37,820 bases of DNA from Dehalococcoidia bacterium (lineage in GTDB: Bacteria; Chloroflexota; Dehalococcoidia; Bin125), in assembly GCA_022825265.1 (NCBI GenBank), contig JAJDXE010000003.1, forward strand, positions 1-37,820. Reading direction: 5' to 3'. How positions within the stretch are numbered: position 1 is the first letter of the stretch; each line of letters opens with the position of its first letter. Shown here one piece after another: positions 1 through 17,710 of this stretch. A model generated the notes under the pieces. The model searched no databases. It saw nothing but the letters and a program-made list of their open reading frames with translations, and was not told where the DNA came from. Both the position numbers and the translations under genes were made by a program.

Positions 1-3000
1 GACAAGACGTACGACCGCGAGCTGCGCGTGACCGTCGGCCTGCGCAACAACAAAACCAACGAGACCAAGATGCAGGAGCTCTACTTCGGCCACTTGCCGG
101 CGATGACCGAGCACGGCACGTTCGTCTACAACGGCGCCGAGCGGGTCGTCGTCTCGCAGCTGATCCGTTCGCCCGGCGTCTACTTCTCGTCGACGCTGGA
201 CGCGGCCACGGGCCGGCGGCTCTGCTCGGCCAAGCTGATGCCCGCGCGCGGCGCCTGGCTGGAGCTGGAGACCACCAGCCGCGACATGCTGACGGTCAAG
301 GTCGACCGCAAGCGCAAGATCGCGGTGACCACACTGCTGCGCGCCCTGGACGACTCGGACGATCCGGAGTTCTACGAGAACGGCGACGTTGAGCACGGCA
401 AGAAGAAAGAGCACCTGCTTGGCACCGACGAGCGGATCCTGCAGATGCTCGAGGGGATCGACCTCGAAGACTCGCAGCACCAGTTCCTGCAAACCACGCT
501 CGAAAAAGAGGCGCCCGGTGTTCCGCCCGAGCAGCGCACCAAGGAATGGGCGATGCTCGAGGTCTACAAACGGCTGCGCCCCGGCGACCCGCCGACGCTC
601 GAAGCGGCCCGCTCGATGCTCGAGGGTCAGTTCTTCAATCCCCGCCGCTACGACCTAGGCCGCGTGGGCCGTTACAAGGTCAACACGCGGCTGAACTCGA
701 TGCACGAAGAGATCGCCGGCCGCTGCGAGCGGCTCGGTCTTGACCGCGAGCGCGGCGAAGCCGACGAAGCCCGTCAGCAGGCGCTCTGGATGCGTGACCT
801 GCTCGCGATCGTCTTTACCCAGGTCGCGATCAACAACGGGATCCAGAGCGACGACGACATCGACCACCTGGGCAACCGCCGGATCCGCGCCGTCGGCGAG
901 CAGCTCCAGAATCAGTTCCGGATCGGCATGGTGCGGATGGAGCGCGTGATCCGCGAGCGGATGACGATTATCGATCCAGATCAGGCCGCTCCCTCGGCCC
1001 TGGTCAACATCCGCCCGGTGCAAGCGGCGGTCAAGGAGTTCTTTGGCGGCCACCAGCTCTCGCAGTTCATGGACCAGACCAACCCGCTGGCCGAGCTGAC
1101 CCACAAGCGCCGCCTCTCGGCGCTCGGCCCCGGCGGCCTGAGCCGCGACCGTGCCGGCTTCGACGTGCGCGATGTGCACTACTCCCACTACGGCCGGATC
1201 TGCCCGATCGAGACGCCGGAGGGTCCGAACATCGGCCTGATCGGCTCGCTCGCCACCTACGGTGTGCTCAACGATTACGGCTTTATCAAGACTCCCTACC
1301 GCCGGGTCGTGTCGCAGTTCGAGCCTGACCATCCCGACCTGATCGGCCGGGTGCTGGCCGAGCCGATTGAAGGCGATGGCGGCGCGCTAATCGCGGACGA
1401 GGGCGACGAGGTGACTGCCGAGTTGGCCGAGCGAATCAGCGCCGCCAACGATGCGTCGGTGCGGATCTTGCCCTACGTCTCAGACGATGTGATTGAGCTG
1501 ACCGCGGACGACGAGGCAGACGCAGTGATCGCACAGGCCAACGCGCGCCTGGACGCGCGGGGCTACTTCCTCGACGATCGCGTTGAGGGCCGCCTGGGTC
1601 GGCGCTTCGAAGAGTTCGCGCGCGAGGACATCCAGTTCATGGACGTCTCGCCGCGCCAAATCGTTTCAGTCGCCGCGTCGTTGATTCCGTTCCTCGAGCA
1701 CGACGACGCCAACCGCGCCTTGATGGGCGCCAACATGCAGCGCCAGGCGGTACCGTTGGTCCGGCCCGAGGCGCCGCTGGTCGGCACCGGCATGGAGCAG
1801 CCCGCCGCCCGCGACTCGGGCCAGGTGCTCTCAGCCGAGGCCGACGGCGAGATTCGCCACGTCACAGCCGAGGCGATCGTCGTGCACTACGACGAGCCGG
1901 TCGAGGGCGAGCAGCTGCACTCCTACTCTCTGCTCAAGTTCCTGCGTTCCAACCAGGGCACCTGCATCAATCAGCGAGCGATCGTCTCGGCTGGTGACCG
2001 GGTCAAGGCTGGGCAGCCGCTGGCCGACTCCTCCTCCACCGACCAGGGTCGGCTGGCGCTGGGCCAGAACGTGTTGGCCGCTTTCATGTCCTGGGAGGGC
2101 TACAACTTTGAGGACGCGGTGATCGTCTCCGAGCGCCTCGTGCAGAACCACAAGTTCACCTCGATCCACATGTCAAAGCATGAGGTCGGCGCGCGTGAGA
2201 CCAAGCTCGGCAACGAAGAGATCACGCGCGACATCCCCAACGTGGCCGACGAGTCGTTGGCTCACCTCGACGCCGAGGGCATCGTGCGGATCGGCGCAGA
2301 GGTCCGACCCGGCGACATTCTGGTTGGCAAGATCACACCCAAGGGCGAGACCGAGCTGACGGCAGAAGAGAAGCTGTTGCGCGCGATTTTCGGCGAGAAG
2401 GCGCGCGAGGTGAAAGACACCTCGCTACGCGTCTCGCACGGCGTGCGCGGCGTGGTCGTCGACGTCCGTGTCTTCAACCGAGACGAAGAGGACGAGCTGC
2501 CGGCAGGCATGCAGAAGCTGGTCCGCGTCACGATCGCCGAGCGGCGCAAGCTGCAGGTCGGCGACAAGATGGCTGGGCGACACGGTAACAAAGGCGTGAT
2601 CTCCACGATCCTGCCGGTCGAGGACATGCCGCACCTCGAGGACGGCACGCCGATTGACGTCGTGCTCTCCCCGATTGGCGTGCCTTCGCGTATGAACCTC
2701 GGCCAGATCCTTGAGACTCAGCTCGGCTGGGCTGCCAACCAGCTTGGCTTCCGCGCGATCACGCCGGTCTTTGACGGCGCGTCGGAAGAGGAGCTGCAGG
2801 ACGCGCTGGCGCGCGCCTGGCTGGTCCGCGAAGCGCAGTCCTCGCGCGCGGTCAATGGCACAACCAGTGGCAATGGCGTGAGTGAGGACGAAGCAGAAGC
2901 ACAGCCCGACCCAGCGATTGAAGCCTCGGTGCTCGGGGCCGGCGTCGATCCGCGCACAGCCGCCTGGCTGACAGAACGCGGCTACGACGAAAAGCGGATT

Positions 3001-3676
3001 CGGGTCGCCTTCGATCGGCAGGACCGCGACACGACGGGCGCGGCCAGCCAGATCGCACTCGCCGAATGGCTGATTGACCACGGCGAGACGCGGGCCGTTC
3101 GGAACTGGAGCGACGCCACGCTGTCCGAACACGCGACCCGGATCGAACGCGAGCAGCGCGTGGCGCGGCCGGTCTTCGGCAAGCAGCGACTGGCCGACGG
3201 CCGTTCAGGCGAGTTGATCGACCAGCCAGTCACGGTCGGCTACATCTACCTGCTCAAGCTCTCGCACATGGTCGAGGACAAGATCCACGCGCGTTCGACC
3301 GGCCCCTACTCGCTGATCACCCAGCAGCCGCTGGGCGGTAAGGCACAGTTCGGCGGTCAGCGCTTCGGCGAGATGGAAGTCTGGGCGCTGGAAGCCTACG
3401 GCGCCGCCAACATCCTGCAGGAGCTCCTGACTGTGAAGTCGGACGATATCGTGGGTCGCGTCAAGGCCTACGAGGCGATCGTCAAGGGCGAGCCGGTGAC
3501 CGACGCAGCGATGCCGGAATCCTTCCGCGTGCTGCTGCGTGAGCTGCAGAGCCTCGGCCTGCACGTCGAGGTGCGTAACCAGGAAGACGAAGCGATGGTG
3601 CTTGAAGTGCCCAGCCGCGATGAAATGCCGCAACTGGGCGTGAACCTGTCCGGATTCGAAGGAGAGGATGTGACCA

Positions 3677-3684
<8 letters not shown>
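1..3684 (+). CDS. rpoB: RNA polymerase beta subunit, 5' end missing
   Basis: This is the beta subunit of RNA polymerase, which forms one half of the active-centre cleft. The reading frame is open from base 1, so the start lies outside the window; about 100 N-terminal residues are missing compared with E. coli. Visible landmarks are the [16 protein letters not shown] region (about 118-165), the rifampicin-binding cluster [26 protein letters not shown] (about 1054-1128) with the usual D, H and S residues of a sensitive enzyme, [16 protein letters not shown] (about 1204), [12 protein letters not shown] (about 2551-2595) and [29 protein letters not shown] near the C-terminus. An insert of roughly 100 residues (about 2790-3180) separates the FDGA motif from LADGRSGE. 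The gene overlaps rpoC by 8 bases, so the two are probably cotranscribed and translationally coupled. Confidence 0.98.
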
Positions 3685-8131
<4,447 letters not shown>

Positions 8132-8157
8132 GCCCTCCGACCAGTCAAGCGCGATTC

Positions 8158-8183
8158 AGGGGCGTCCCTCGCGGGGCGCCCCT
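8158..8183 (+). terminator. Probable rpoC terminator hairpin
   Basis: AGGGGCG (8158-8164) pairs perfectly with CGCCCCT (8177-8183). An inner CCC/GGG stem extends it past one bulged T, leaving a TCGCG loop. A moderately T-rich stretch (GTTGTCTTG) follows. It starts 27 bases after the rpoC stop codon, the expected place for an intrinsic terminator, although the T tail is weak. Confidence 0.7.
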
Positions 8184-8240
8184 GTTGTCTTGTCCGCTGC
8201 GGCGGTGATGCGCGAGCGCGTTTTGGTCGATGAGATGCAC

Positions 8241-8273
8241 AGAGGCCCCCGACGCTCAGCGTCGGGGGCCTCT
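8241..8273. terminator. Perfect 15-bp inverted repeat between convergent rpoC and groEL
   Basis: AGAGGCCCCCGACGC (8241-8255) and GCGTCGGGGGCCTCT (8259-8273) are exact reverse complements around a TCA loop. The hairpin lies 25 bases beyond the groEL stop on the minus strand and also downstream of rpoC, so it may end transcription from both sides. Neither flank has a strong T tract, so the termination role is inferred from position and stem strength. Confidence 0.65.
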
Positions 8274-8298
8274 GATTGCTCGTGTTGAGCGGTTGGAC

Positions 8299-9978
<1,680 letters not shown>

Positions 9979-10275
9979 CTAGACGATCAGCTTGGCCAGG
10001 ACCTCGCGCTCCTCGAGCACGATCAGGTCCTCGTTGTCGATCTGGATTTCCTGGCCGGTGTACTTCTTGTAGAGGATGCGGTCGCCCATTTCGATGTCGA
10101 GCGGGACGCGCGTGCCGTTGTCATCGCGCTTGCCCGGGCCGATGGCGATGACTTCGCCCTGCTGCGGCTTTTCCTTGGCCGAGTCGGGGATCACGATGCC
10201 AGAGGAGAGCACCTGCTCCTGCTGGAGCGGCTTGATCACGATGCGGTCGTTGAGCGGCTTGAGCTCGGTGGCCAT
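9979..10275 (-). CDS. groES: Co-chaperonin GroES (Hsp10)
   Basis: This is the 10-kDa lid of the GroEL chamber. From the ATG at 10275 it is 98 residues, the usual size, beginning MATELKPLNDRIVIKPL. An in-frame ATG also exists 15 bases upstream (10290), but the purine-rich GGAAG stands 8 bases before the chosen ATG, and the family N-terminus fits the shorter form. Conserved features include the GIVIPDSAKEKPQQGEVIAIGPG mobile-loop and roof region and the C-terminal ILYKKYTGQEI. It is the first gene of the groESL operon, directly downstream of a CIRCE operator. Confidence 0.97.
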   Translation of the reverse strand: MATELKPLNDRIVIKPLQQEQVLSSGIVIPDSAKEKPQQGEVIAIGPGKRDDNGTRVPLDIEMGDRILYKKYTGQEIQIDNEDLIVLEEREVLAKLIV

Positions 10276-10324
10276 AGTGCGGTCTTCCATTCCCTGTGGT
10301 TGGTGACTTGCCTGATTGCGGACG

Positions 10325-10351
10325 TTGGCACTCTCACACTCGGAGTGCTAA
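10325..10351 (-). promoter_or_regulatory. CIRCE operator (HrcA-binding site)
   Basis: On the plus strand the site reads TTGGCACTC, nine bases, then GAGTGCTAA. The second arm matches the CIRCE consensus TTAGCACTC-N9-GAGTGCTAA exactly, and the first differs at one base. It lies just downstream of the -10 box and 50 bases before groES. The operon is therefore expected to be repressed by HrcA and released on heat shock. No hrcA gene is in the window. Confidence 0.93.
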
Positions 10352-10358
10352 CGAGTGC

Positions 10359-10387
10359 ATCGTAGGCAACGATCGCTGGTGCTGCAA
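10359..10387 (-). promoter_or_regulatory. Sigma-70-type promoter of groESL
   Basis: Read on the minus strand, TTGCAG (10387-10382) and TACGAT (10364-10359) are separated by exactly 17 bases. Transcription would start at about 10351, inside the CIRCE site, which is the arrangement HrcA repression needs. The -10 hexamer TACGAT also occurs in the proposed nuoA promoter. Confidence 0.7.
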
Positions 10388-10518
10388 GCAACGGAGCGTA
10401 ACCGAAGCGGTCATTACGTCGCCATCGGGCCGCGCTGCGGGTATTGCGTAATCCACTGAACTGAGGGAGCTGGGCTATCAAGTGGGCACGGCGAGGCCGG
10501 GGTCGGATGATTCCCCAG

Positions 10519-10550
10519 GAAAAAAAGAAAACGCGCGGAAAAAGAGAGAA
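10519..10550 (-). terminator. Possible terminator region, T-rich on the minus strand
   Basis: Just past the stop codon of the small minus-strand gene, the minus strand has T-rich runs separated by a short CCGCGCG segment. This is unusual in such G+C-rich DNA. I see no strong stem before the T runs, so this is only a candidate transcription end. Confidence 0.3.
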
Positions 10551-10557
10551 CGGCGGG

Positions 10558-10857
10558 TTACAAGGGGTCGTCGTCTTCCTCGGGGGACTGCTCCGAGGGG
10601 ACTGGGACGGGTCCCCGCTCGGGGGCGGGGACGGTTGGGTCTTCCTGGTCGTAGAGGTCGCGGAGTTTGTGGCGGGCGACGTCGTAGGGGCTGGTGGCCA
10701 GGTACATCTGATAGTTGCTCTGGGCTCGGGGAGTGGGGACGATGAGCTCGCGCACGATGGCGTTGAGCGCTTTGAGGCGGATGTAGCCAGGGTTGTGTGG
10801 TTCGGAGCGTCGCCAGAGGCGGTCGATCCTTGCTCGGTAGTGGAATGGGTTGGGCAT
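10558..10857 (-). CDS. Small protein of unknown function, acidic C-terminus
   Basis: This encodes a 99-residue protein I do not recognise. The start is supported by a strong AAAGGAGA ribosome site about 6 bases before the ATG at 10857. Residues 1-70 look folded: MPNPFHYRARIDRLWRR, then NPGYIRLKALNAIVREL and SPYDVARHKLRDLYD, which read as basic amphipathic helices. Residues 71-99 are Pro/Glu/Asp-rich and end SPEEDDDPL. There is no signal peptide, membrane segment or cysteine. A TACTAT hexamer (minus strand, 10899-10894) could be a -10 box but has no good -35. The gene stands alone between groES and prs. The ribosome site and the change from basic to acidic composition make it likely to be real. 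Confidence 0.65.
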   Translation of the reverse strand: MPNPFHYRARIDRLWRRSEPHNPGYIRLKALNAIVRELIVPTPRAQSNYQMYLATSPYDVARHKLRDLYDQEDPTVPAPERGPVPVPSEQSPEEDDDPL

Positions 10858-10964
10858 GGGAGTCTCCTTTGCATGGTGCGGACGTGTGTTCTGATAGTAG
10901 CGGGATTTGATGGAGGTGGGGATTGGTTGCGAGAGCGGTGTTGCGTTGGTTGCGTATCTCGGGC

Positions 10965-11011
10965 GGCCCCCTCCGCCGCTTCGCGGCACCTCCCCCAAAG
11001 GGGGAGGTCTG
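10965..11011 (+). repeat. Two-hairpin palindromic repeat, copy 1
   Basis: The element begins GGCCCCCTCC. A first hairpin follows, GCCGC-TTC-GCGGC (10975-10987), then a second, ACCTCCCCC-AAA-GGGGGAGGT (10988-11008). The same 44-base architecture occurs at 19701 and 22246. This copy is intergenic, between the small minus-strand gene and prs. The rest of 10858-11168 holds the prs promoter and leader and no other gene I can support. Confidence 0.85.
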
Positions 11012-11052
11012 GAGAGAACGGGCGTGTGTCCACCGAGGGTTGGTGTATAGCC

Positions 11053-11081
11053 TTGACAACCGGGGTTGCGGCCTGTTCGTT
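11053..11081 (+). promoter_or_regulatory. Candidate prs promoter
   Basis: A perfect TTGACA (11053-11058) is followed after 17 bases by TTCGTT (11076-11081), which is a poor -10 hexamer. It lies about 90 bases before the prs start. The position and -35 are good, but the weak -10 leaves this uncertain. Confidence 0.35.
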
Positions 11082-11101
11082 TTGCGGGGGTGAGATAGCT
11101 T

Positions 11102-11153
11102 GACGGCGTGAATCAAGTTGCGCCGTCGGCATGAGTCAGCTTGCGCCGTTGGC
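11102..11153 (+). promoter_or_regulatory. prs leader with tandem 22-base repeats and alternative stems
   Basis: Two 22-base direct repeats (11109-11130 and 11132-11153, 23 bases apart) match at about 18 of 22 positions and share the core TTGCGCCGT. GACGGCG at 11102-11108 is the exact complement of CGCCGTC in repeat 1 (11121-11127). With one G-T pair it could instead pair with CGCCGTT in repeat 2 (11144-11150), next to the prs ribosome site. This could be an operator pair or a leader switch; the role is inferred. Confidence 0.4.
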
Positions 11154-11168
11154 GGGGGGTGCGTTGCG

Positions 11169-12116
11169 ATGAGTCGATATGTCGGCGATCCGGTGGTCTT
11201 CACGGGCAACGCGCACGCAGAGCTTGCGCGCGATGTGTGTTCGGCGCTGGGCGTCGAGTTGGGCTGCGCCAACGTGTTTGATTTCGCGAACGGGAACACG
11301 TTCGTGCAGTTCCTGGAGAACATCCGCGAACGCGACGTTTTCCTGATCCAGCCGGGGGCCAAGCCGGTTAACCATCACCTGGTCGAGCTGCTGATCATGA
11401 TCGACGCGGCGCGGCGGGCCTCGGCGGGTCGGATCACGGCGGTCGTGCCGTACTTCGCCTACGGGCGATCGGACAAGAAGGATCAGCCGCGCGTGCCGAT
11501 TACGGCGCGGCTGTTCGCCGACCTGATCCAGACGGCGGGCGCGGACCGGATGCTGACGATGGACCTGCACGCCGGGCAGATCCAGGGCTTCTTCCACATT
11601 CCCACGGACGAACTGACCGGCCAGATGCTGCTGATCGACCACTTTGCCGAGCAGGAGTTCAACGGGGTCGTGGTGGCGCCGGACCTGGGATCGGCCAAGC
11701 GGGCGCGGGCAGCGGCGGACCGCTTGCACATGCCGCTGGCGATCACGGAGAAGCGGCGCAGCGGCAACGAGGACGCGGCGGAGGTGATGCAGCTGATCGG
11801 CGAGGTCGAGGGCCGGGACGTGCTGATCATCGACGACGAGATCGATACGGCGGGGACGCTTTGCAACGTGGCCGAACTGCTTCGCGAAGAGGGCGCGCAG
11901 CGGATCTACGGTGCGGCGACGCACGGGGTGCTGTCGGATCCGGCGCTGGAGCGGCTGGATGCGAGTCCGATCGGGAAGGTGGTGGTGACGGACACGCTGC
12001 CGCCGAAGTCGAACGGGTCGGGCTGCGGGCTGGAGGTGGTGTCGGTGGCGCCGCTGCTGGGTGAGGCGATCCGTCGGATCCACGAGGGCGACTCGGTGGG
12101 GGCGCTGTTTACGTAG
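11169..12116 (+). CDS. prs: Ribose-phosphate pyrophosphokinase (PRPP synthase)
   Basis: This enzyme makes 5-phosphoribosyl-1-pyrophosphate from ribose 5-phosphate and ATP for nucleotide, histidine and tryptophan synthesis. The protein is 315 residues with the standard length and domains. DLHAGQIQGFF is at residues 132-142, and the PRPP-binding loop IDDEIDTAGT is at 221-230. PYFAYGRSDKK is the flexible-loop region. The early ATP-site segment reads FANGNTFVQFLENIR, so Asn replaces the Asp and Glu of the Bacillus type; as I recall, this is a common variant of the family. The ATG at 11169 was chosen because the family N-terminus begins there and a GGGGGG tract lies about 8 bases upstream. An in-frame extension of 17 residues upstream is not family-like. 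Confidence 0.95.
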   Translation: MSRYVGDPVVFTGNAHAELARDVCSALGVELGCANVFDFANGNTFVQFLENIRERDVFLIQPGAKPVNHHLVELLIMIDAARRASAGRITAVVPYFAYGRSDKKDQPRVPITARLFADLIQTAGADRMLTMDLHAGQIQGFFHIPTDELTGQMLLIDHFAEQEFNGVVVAPDLGSAKRARAAADRLHMPLAITEKRRSGNEDAAEVMQLIGEVEGRDVLIIDDEIDTAGTLCNVAELLREEGAQRIYGAATHGVLSDPALERLDASPIGKVVVTDTLPPKSNGSGCGLEVVSVAPLLGEAIRRIHEGDSVGALFT

Positions 12117-12151
12117 GGGAACCGGCCGAGTCTCGGTTGCGTCTGTATGGC

Positions 12152-13990
12152 ATGAGGACGTTGTGGATCGCGGGCGGGCTGTTAGTGGCGCTGGCCGCCC
12201 TGACAGCGTGCGCGGACGACGGTCCGCCGACCTTTGTTGAGTCGAAACCGGTCTCCTCGAGCGAAGAGCTGCAGCAAGTATCAGTAGAACCGGCAGATCA
12301 GTCGACCCTGGTCTCTCAAGAGGGTCCGGAGCAGCAGACCGAAGCTGTACTCCAGAACGTTGCCAACCTGATCATGCGACTGACAGAGGAACTCGATGTG
12401 TATCAGTGGATCGGTGACGATTGGCTGCCGTTCCAGTCGTTTGGTCCGAGGACCCTGCTGCTGGCCGATGGTTGGGTTGGGCAGGACAACGGCGCGATCT
12501 GGCTACATCTTGATCTGAACGGCGACCTCGACGGCTGGGTGCGTCTCAATGAGTCGCCTGTGAGCCCGGAGGAGGCAAGGTCGCTTCCTCGGCTCGCGCA
12601 ACCGACCTTGCCCACGACGCAACTCGCCACACCGGACGGCGGTCAGTTGGCAGTGTCCTTGCTCGGGATGTCTGAGGACAAGACAAGTATCGCAGTGCGC
12701 TTCGTTGGCAGTGATGCGGTGGTGTGGGTGGATCGATGGGAGGTTGAGGGCGGGCAGAGTCTGGGTTGGTTGCCGGTGTACACCGGAATCGTTAGCGGGC
12801 GGTGGGAACCGTGGCACGTTGTTGAAGGTGGACGCGTGGAAGTTCAGGTCTACAACTGGAACTCCGAACTGGCGGCCTGGCCCGGCGGACCAACCTCAGA
12901 ATGGCGGTTACGGACAGACAGCTACCCGGTGCTGGGCCGGTCATTGGACACGAAGTGGCTTGCGCTACGAGTAGACACACTCGACCCGCCTGTGGTCTGG
13001 CGGTCTGCGGTTGGGCTGGAACTGGGTTTCGATCCGTCGGATCTTCCAGTCTTCCTCAGCGCGGGTTTGGAAGTCGTCATGATTGACTCGGATGGACGCG
13101 CAGTCTCGTCGAGCTTTGCACCCGAACTGCGGAGCTACTGGGAATGGAGAAGTGAGCACGAACTCTTGCTGAGTGAATGGGAGGCTGGATCTTGGCTTTG
13201 GGATATGGAATCGGGCGAGACGCGGAAGCTATCCGATCGTGATCTGGCCAACGTCTCGCCGAGTGGTGAGTTCGCCGTTGATGTCTTTCGCCCCGAAGAG
13301 CAGGACGAGATCGACTGGAGCAAGCCAAGCAATGTCGCGCTGGTCTCGCTGGACGACGGCTCGGAGATCGTGTTCGAATCGGCGCATAAGCCCTGGGGAA
13401 CGGATGCCGCAGGTTTCCAACAGTTTTGGTCGGCTGACTCACGATGGCTGCTGAGCACGGTTGCGCGATACGGCGATGAAGAGGAGTCGACGAGATGGTT
13501 CGCGCTCTCAGTGGAAGGCGCCATGGTCGAGATCGTGCCGCCGGAGGGCGAAGGCGCTGGATCTTGGTGGGATCTGCAGCGTGTGGAACAGGCCGGCGGG
13601 GTGCTTCGCTACGTCAACTCCGATGGCGAGGAGATGGAGCGGCCCTGGTCAGACGAGGTGTTCGGCCCCGATACAGCGTCGTCGCGCGAGTTTCCAGAGC
13701 TCGCTGATGGCTGGTGGCCGCGCAATTGGTCGCCGGACGGTGAATGGTTGATAGCCATTCGAGCTCGACTCACGAATGAGTTTGATGAGTATGGAGTGGC
13801 TGCATTGCGGTGGGGTAACCGCAAAGGATGGGGAATCTACGAGATCGGAGTATTCGATGTTGAAGGCGCTCTGCGTCAGGTCTTCAGAGGCTTTGGCGGT
13901 CTTGACTGCGGTCAGTGGACAAGCATGGCAACCTGGTCGCCCGACGGGTCACGAATCGTGTTTGGACCGCGCCGGACGAGCTGCGCCTAG
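12152..13990 (+). CDS. Predicted lipoprotein with TolB/WD-like propeller repeats
   Basis: The 612-residue protein begins with a lipoprotein signal, MRTLWIAGGLLVALAALTAC, whose lipobox LTAC puts the lipidated cysteine at residue 20. It should be anchored to the outer face of the cytoplasmic membrane. A Ser/Gln/Glu-rich linker follows, then a segment like a bacterial SH3 domain (GAIWLHLDLNGDLDGWV). The C-terminal half has beta-propeller signatures of the TolB type: FWSADSRWLLSTV, NWSPDGEWLIAIR and TWSPDGSRIVFGP. Family members often bind proteins or sugars at the surface, but no specific ligand can be named. The start lacks a clear ribosome site, and a TTG 15 bases upstream is in frame. Third codon positions are visibly less G+C-rich than in neighbouring genes. 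Confidence 0.8.
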   Translation: MRTLWIAGGLLVALAALTACADDGPPTFVESKPVSSSEELQQVSVEPADQSTLVSQEGPEQQTEAVLQNVANLIMRLTEELDVYQWIGDDWLPFQSFGPRTLLLADGWVGQDNGAIWLHLDLNGDLDGWVRLNESPVSPEEARSLPRLAQPTLPTTQLATPDGGQLAVSLLGMSEDKTSIAVRFVGSDAVVWVDRWEVEGGQSLGWLPVYTGIVSGRWEPWHVVEGGRVEVQVYNWNSELAAWPGGPTSEWRLRTDSYPVLGRSLDTKWLALRVDTLDPPVVWRSAVGLELGFDPSDLPVFLSAGLEVVMIDSDGRAVSSSFAPELRSYWEWRSEHELLLSEWEAGSWLWDMESGETRKLSDRDLANVSPSGEFAVDVFRPEEQDEIDWSKPSNVALVSLDDGSEIVFESAHKPWGTDAAGFQQFWSADSRWLLSTVARYGDEEESTRWFALSVEGAMVEIVPPEGEGAGSWWDLQRVEQAGGVLRYVNSDGEEMERPWSDEVFGPDTASSREFPELADGWWPRNWSPDGEWLIAIRARLTNEFDEYGVAALRWGNRKGWGIYEIGVFDVEGALRQVFRGFGGLDCGQWTSMATWSPDGSRIVFGPRRTSCA

Positions 13991-14078
13991 AGTCAGGAGA
14001 GACAACGGACGCTCCATCGGGCGGGCTACACTGGACTTGTGTGCCCTGATGTGGGGCTGATTGATTGGGGACTGCTGG

Positions 14079-16802
<2,724 letters not shown>

Positions 16803-16804
16803 GC

Positions 16805-17707
16805 ATGGCGGAGGCGAAGGCTGAGGCGTCCGGGCAGGCAGGCGACATTCCCTTCCCGCATCTGGCCGGTCGAGGCAATGGCGACGGCCCCGTCGAGACC
16901 GGCTTCGCCCCCGACCATGGATCGGATGAGGACGACATCCTCAACAGCGAGTTGATGGAGTTCGGCCCCGAGGCGTTGCTGGCGCAGTTTCACGCGCGAT
17001 TGCATGCGGGCGCGCCGTGGTTCGACGCATTGCTGGATTGCATCCACGACTGGGAGTCTCCGCGTGAGACGTTCGATGGTCGTGAGTACGTCTACCTGAT
17101 CGAGCACGAGGCGTTCGACTGGCTGTTGCTCGCCGAACGCATCTGCGACTCGGCTGCGCCGGGGCTGATTCCTCCGCACGAGGTCGAGGCGCTGCTGGTC
17201 GATGAGATGCCTCCGGTACCGCTGAGCGAACCGGAGTTTCAGGAACGGCTGGGTACGGCGAAGTACTGGGCGCACCTGAACTTCCTCTACGGGGTCCGGG
17301 TCGAGCAAGCACTGCACCTGGCGATGGAGCGCGTCCTGCAGAAAGAGCGCAGCGGGCTCTCCTTCTCGCACGCCCGGGACGAACTGGACGGCGATATCTT
17401 CGGCCGGATTTACGGCGCTCGGCAGGCCGATCTGCTGCGCGAGTTTCGTGCTGCCGCCAACCGGCAGGACGCCGATCCGGAGCGGATCGAACACTCGGAG
17501 TGGCAGGCGTTCACGTACTGGCTGTTCCGCCGTCGAATCGAACGCCAGGATCCTGCTCGCGTGGCCTCGGACACCCGCCAGGGTATGGAAATGCTGTACG
17601 AACTCGAAGCGGCCAAGCAACGCCGTTTTCGGCGGCGGGCTGCCGACGCCGAACGGCCGGCCGACGATGCAGAGATCATCGACGGCGTACTCGTCGCTGT
17701 AGGTTAG
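16805..17707 (+). CDS. Unknown protein coupled to secA
   Basis: This 300-residue soluble protein is not one I recognise. Its ATG lies 2 bases after the secA stop codon, with GGAAGG in the end of secA as a possible ribosome site, so the two genes are very likely cotranscribed and perhaps translationally coupled. The first 45 residues are Gly/Asp/Glu-rich and probably disordered. The rest is acidic and helix-rich, with many aromatic residues (for example YVYLIEHEAFDWLLLAERI and AKYWAHLNFLYGVRVEQAL). Near the C-terminus is a basic stretch (KQRRFRRRAADAE). No signal peptide, membrane helix or catalytic motif is visible. The position suggests, but does not show, a link with protein export. Confidence 0.85.
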   Translation: MAEAKAEASGQAGDIPFPHLAGRGNGDGPVETGFAPDHGSDEDDILNSELMEFGPEALLAQFHARLHAGAPWFDALLDCIHDWESPRETFDGREYVYLIEHEAFDWLLLAERICDSAAPGLIPPHEVEALLVDEMPPVPLSEPEFQERLGTAKYWAHLNFLYGVRVEQALHLAMERVLQKERSGLSFSHARDELDGDIFGRIYGARQADLLREFRAAANRQDADPERIEHSEWQAFTYWLFRRRIERQDPARVASDTRQGMEMLYELEAAKQRRFRRRAADAERPADDAEIIDGVLVAVG

Positions 17708-17710
17708 GTT

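Noticed and set aside
10236..11132. Longer minus-strand open frames around the small gene at 10558-10857
   Set aside because: They run through the groES start, the CIRCE operator and the palindromic repeat. Their translations are Pro/Arg/Thr-rich without family features.
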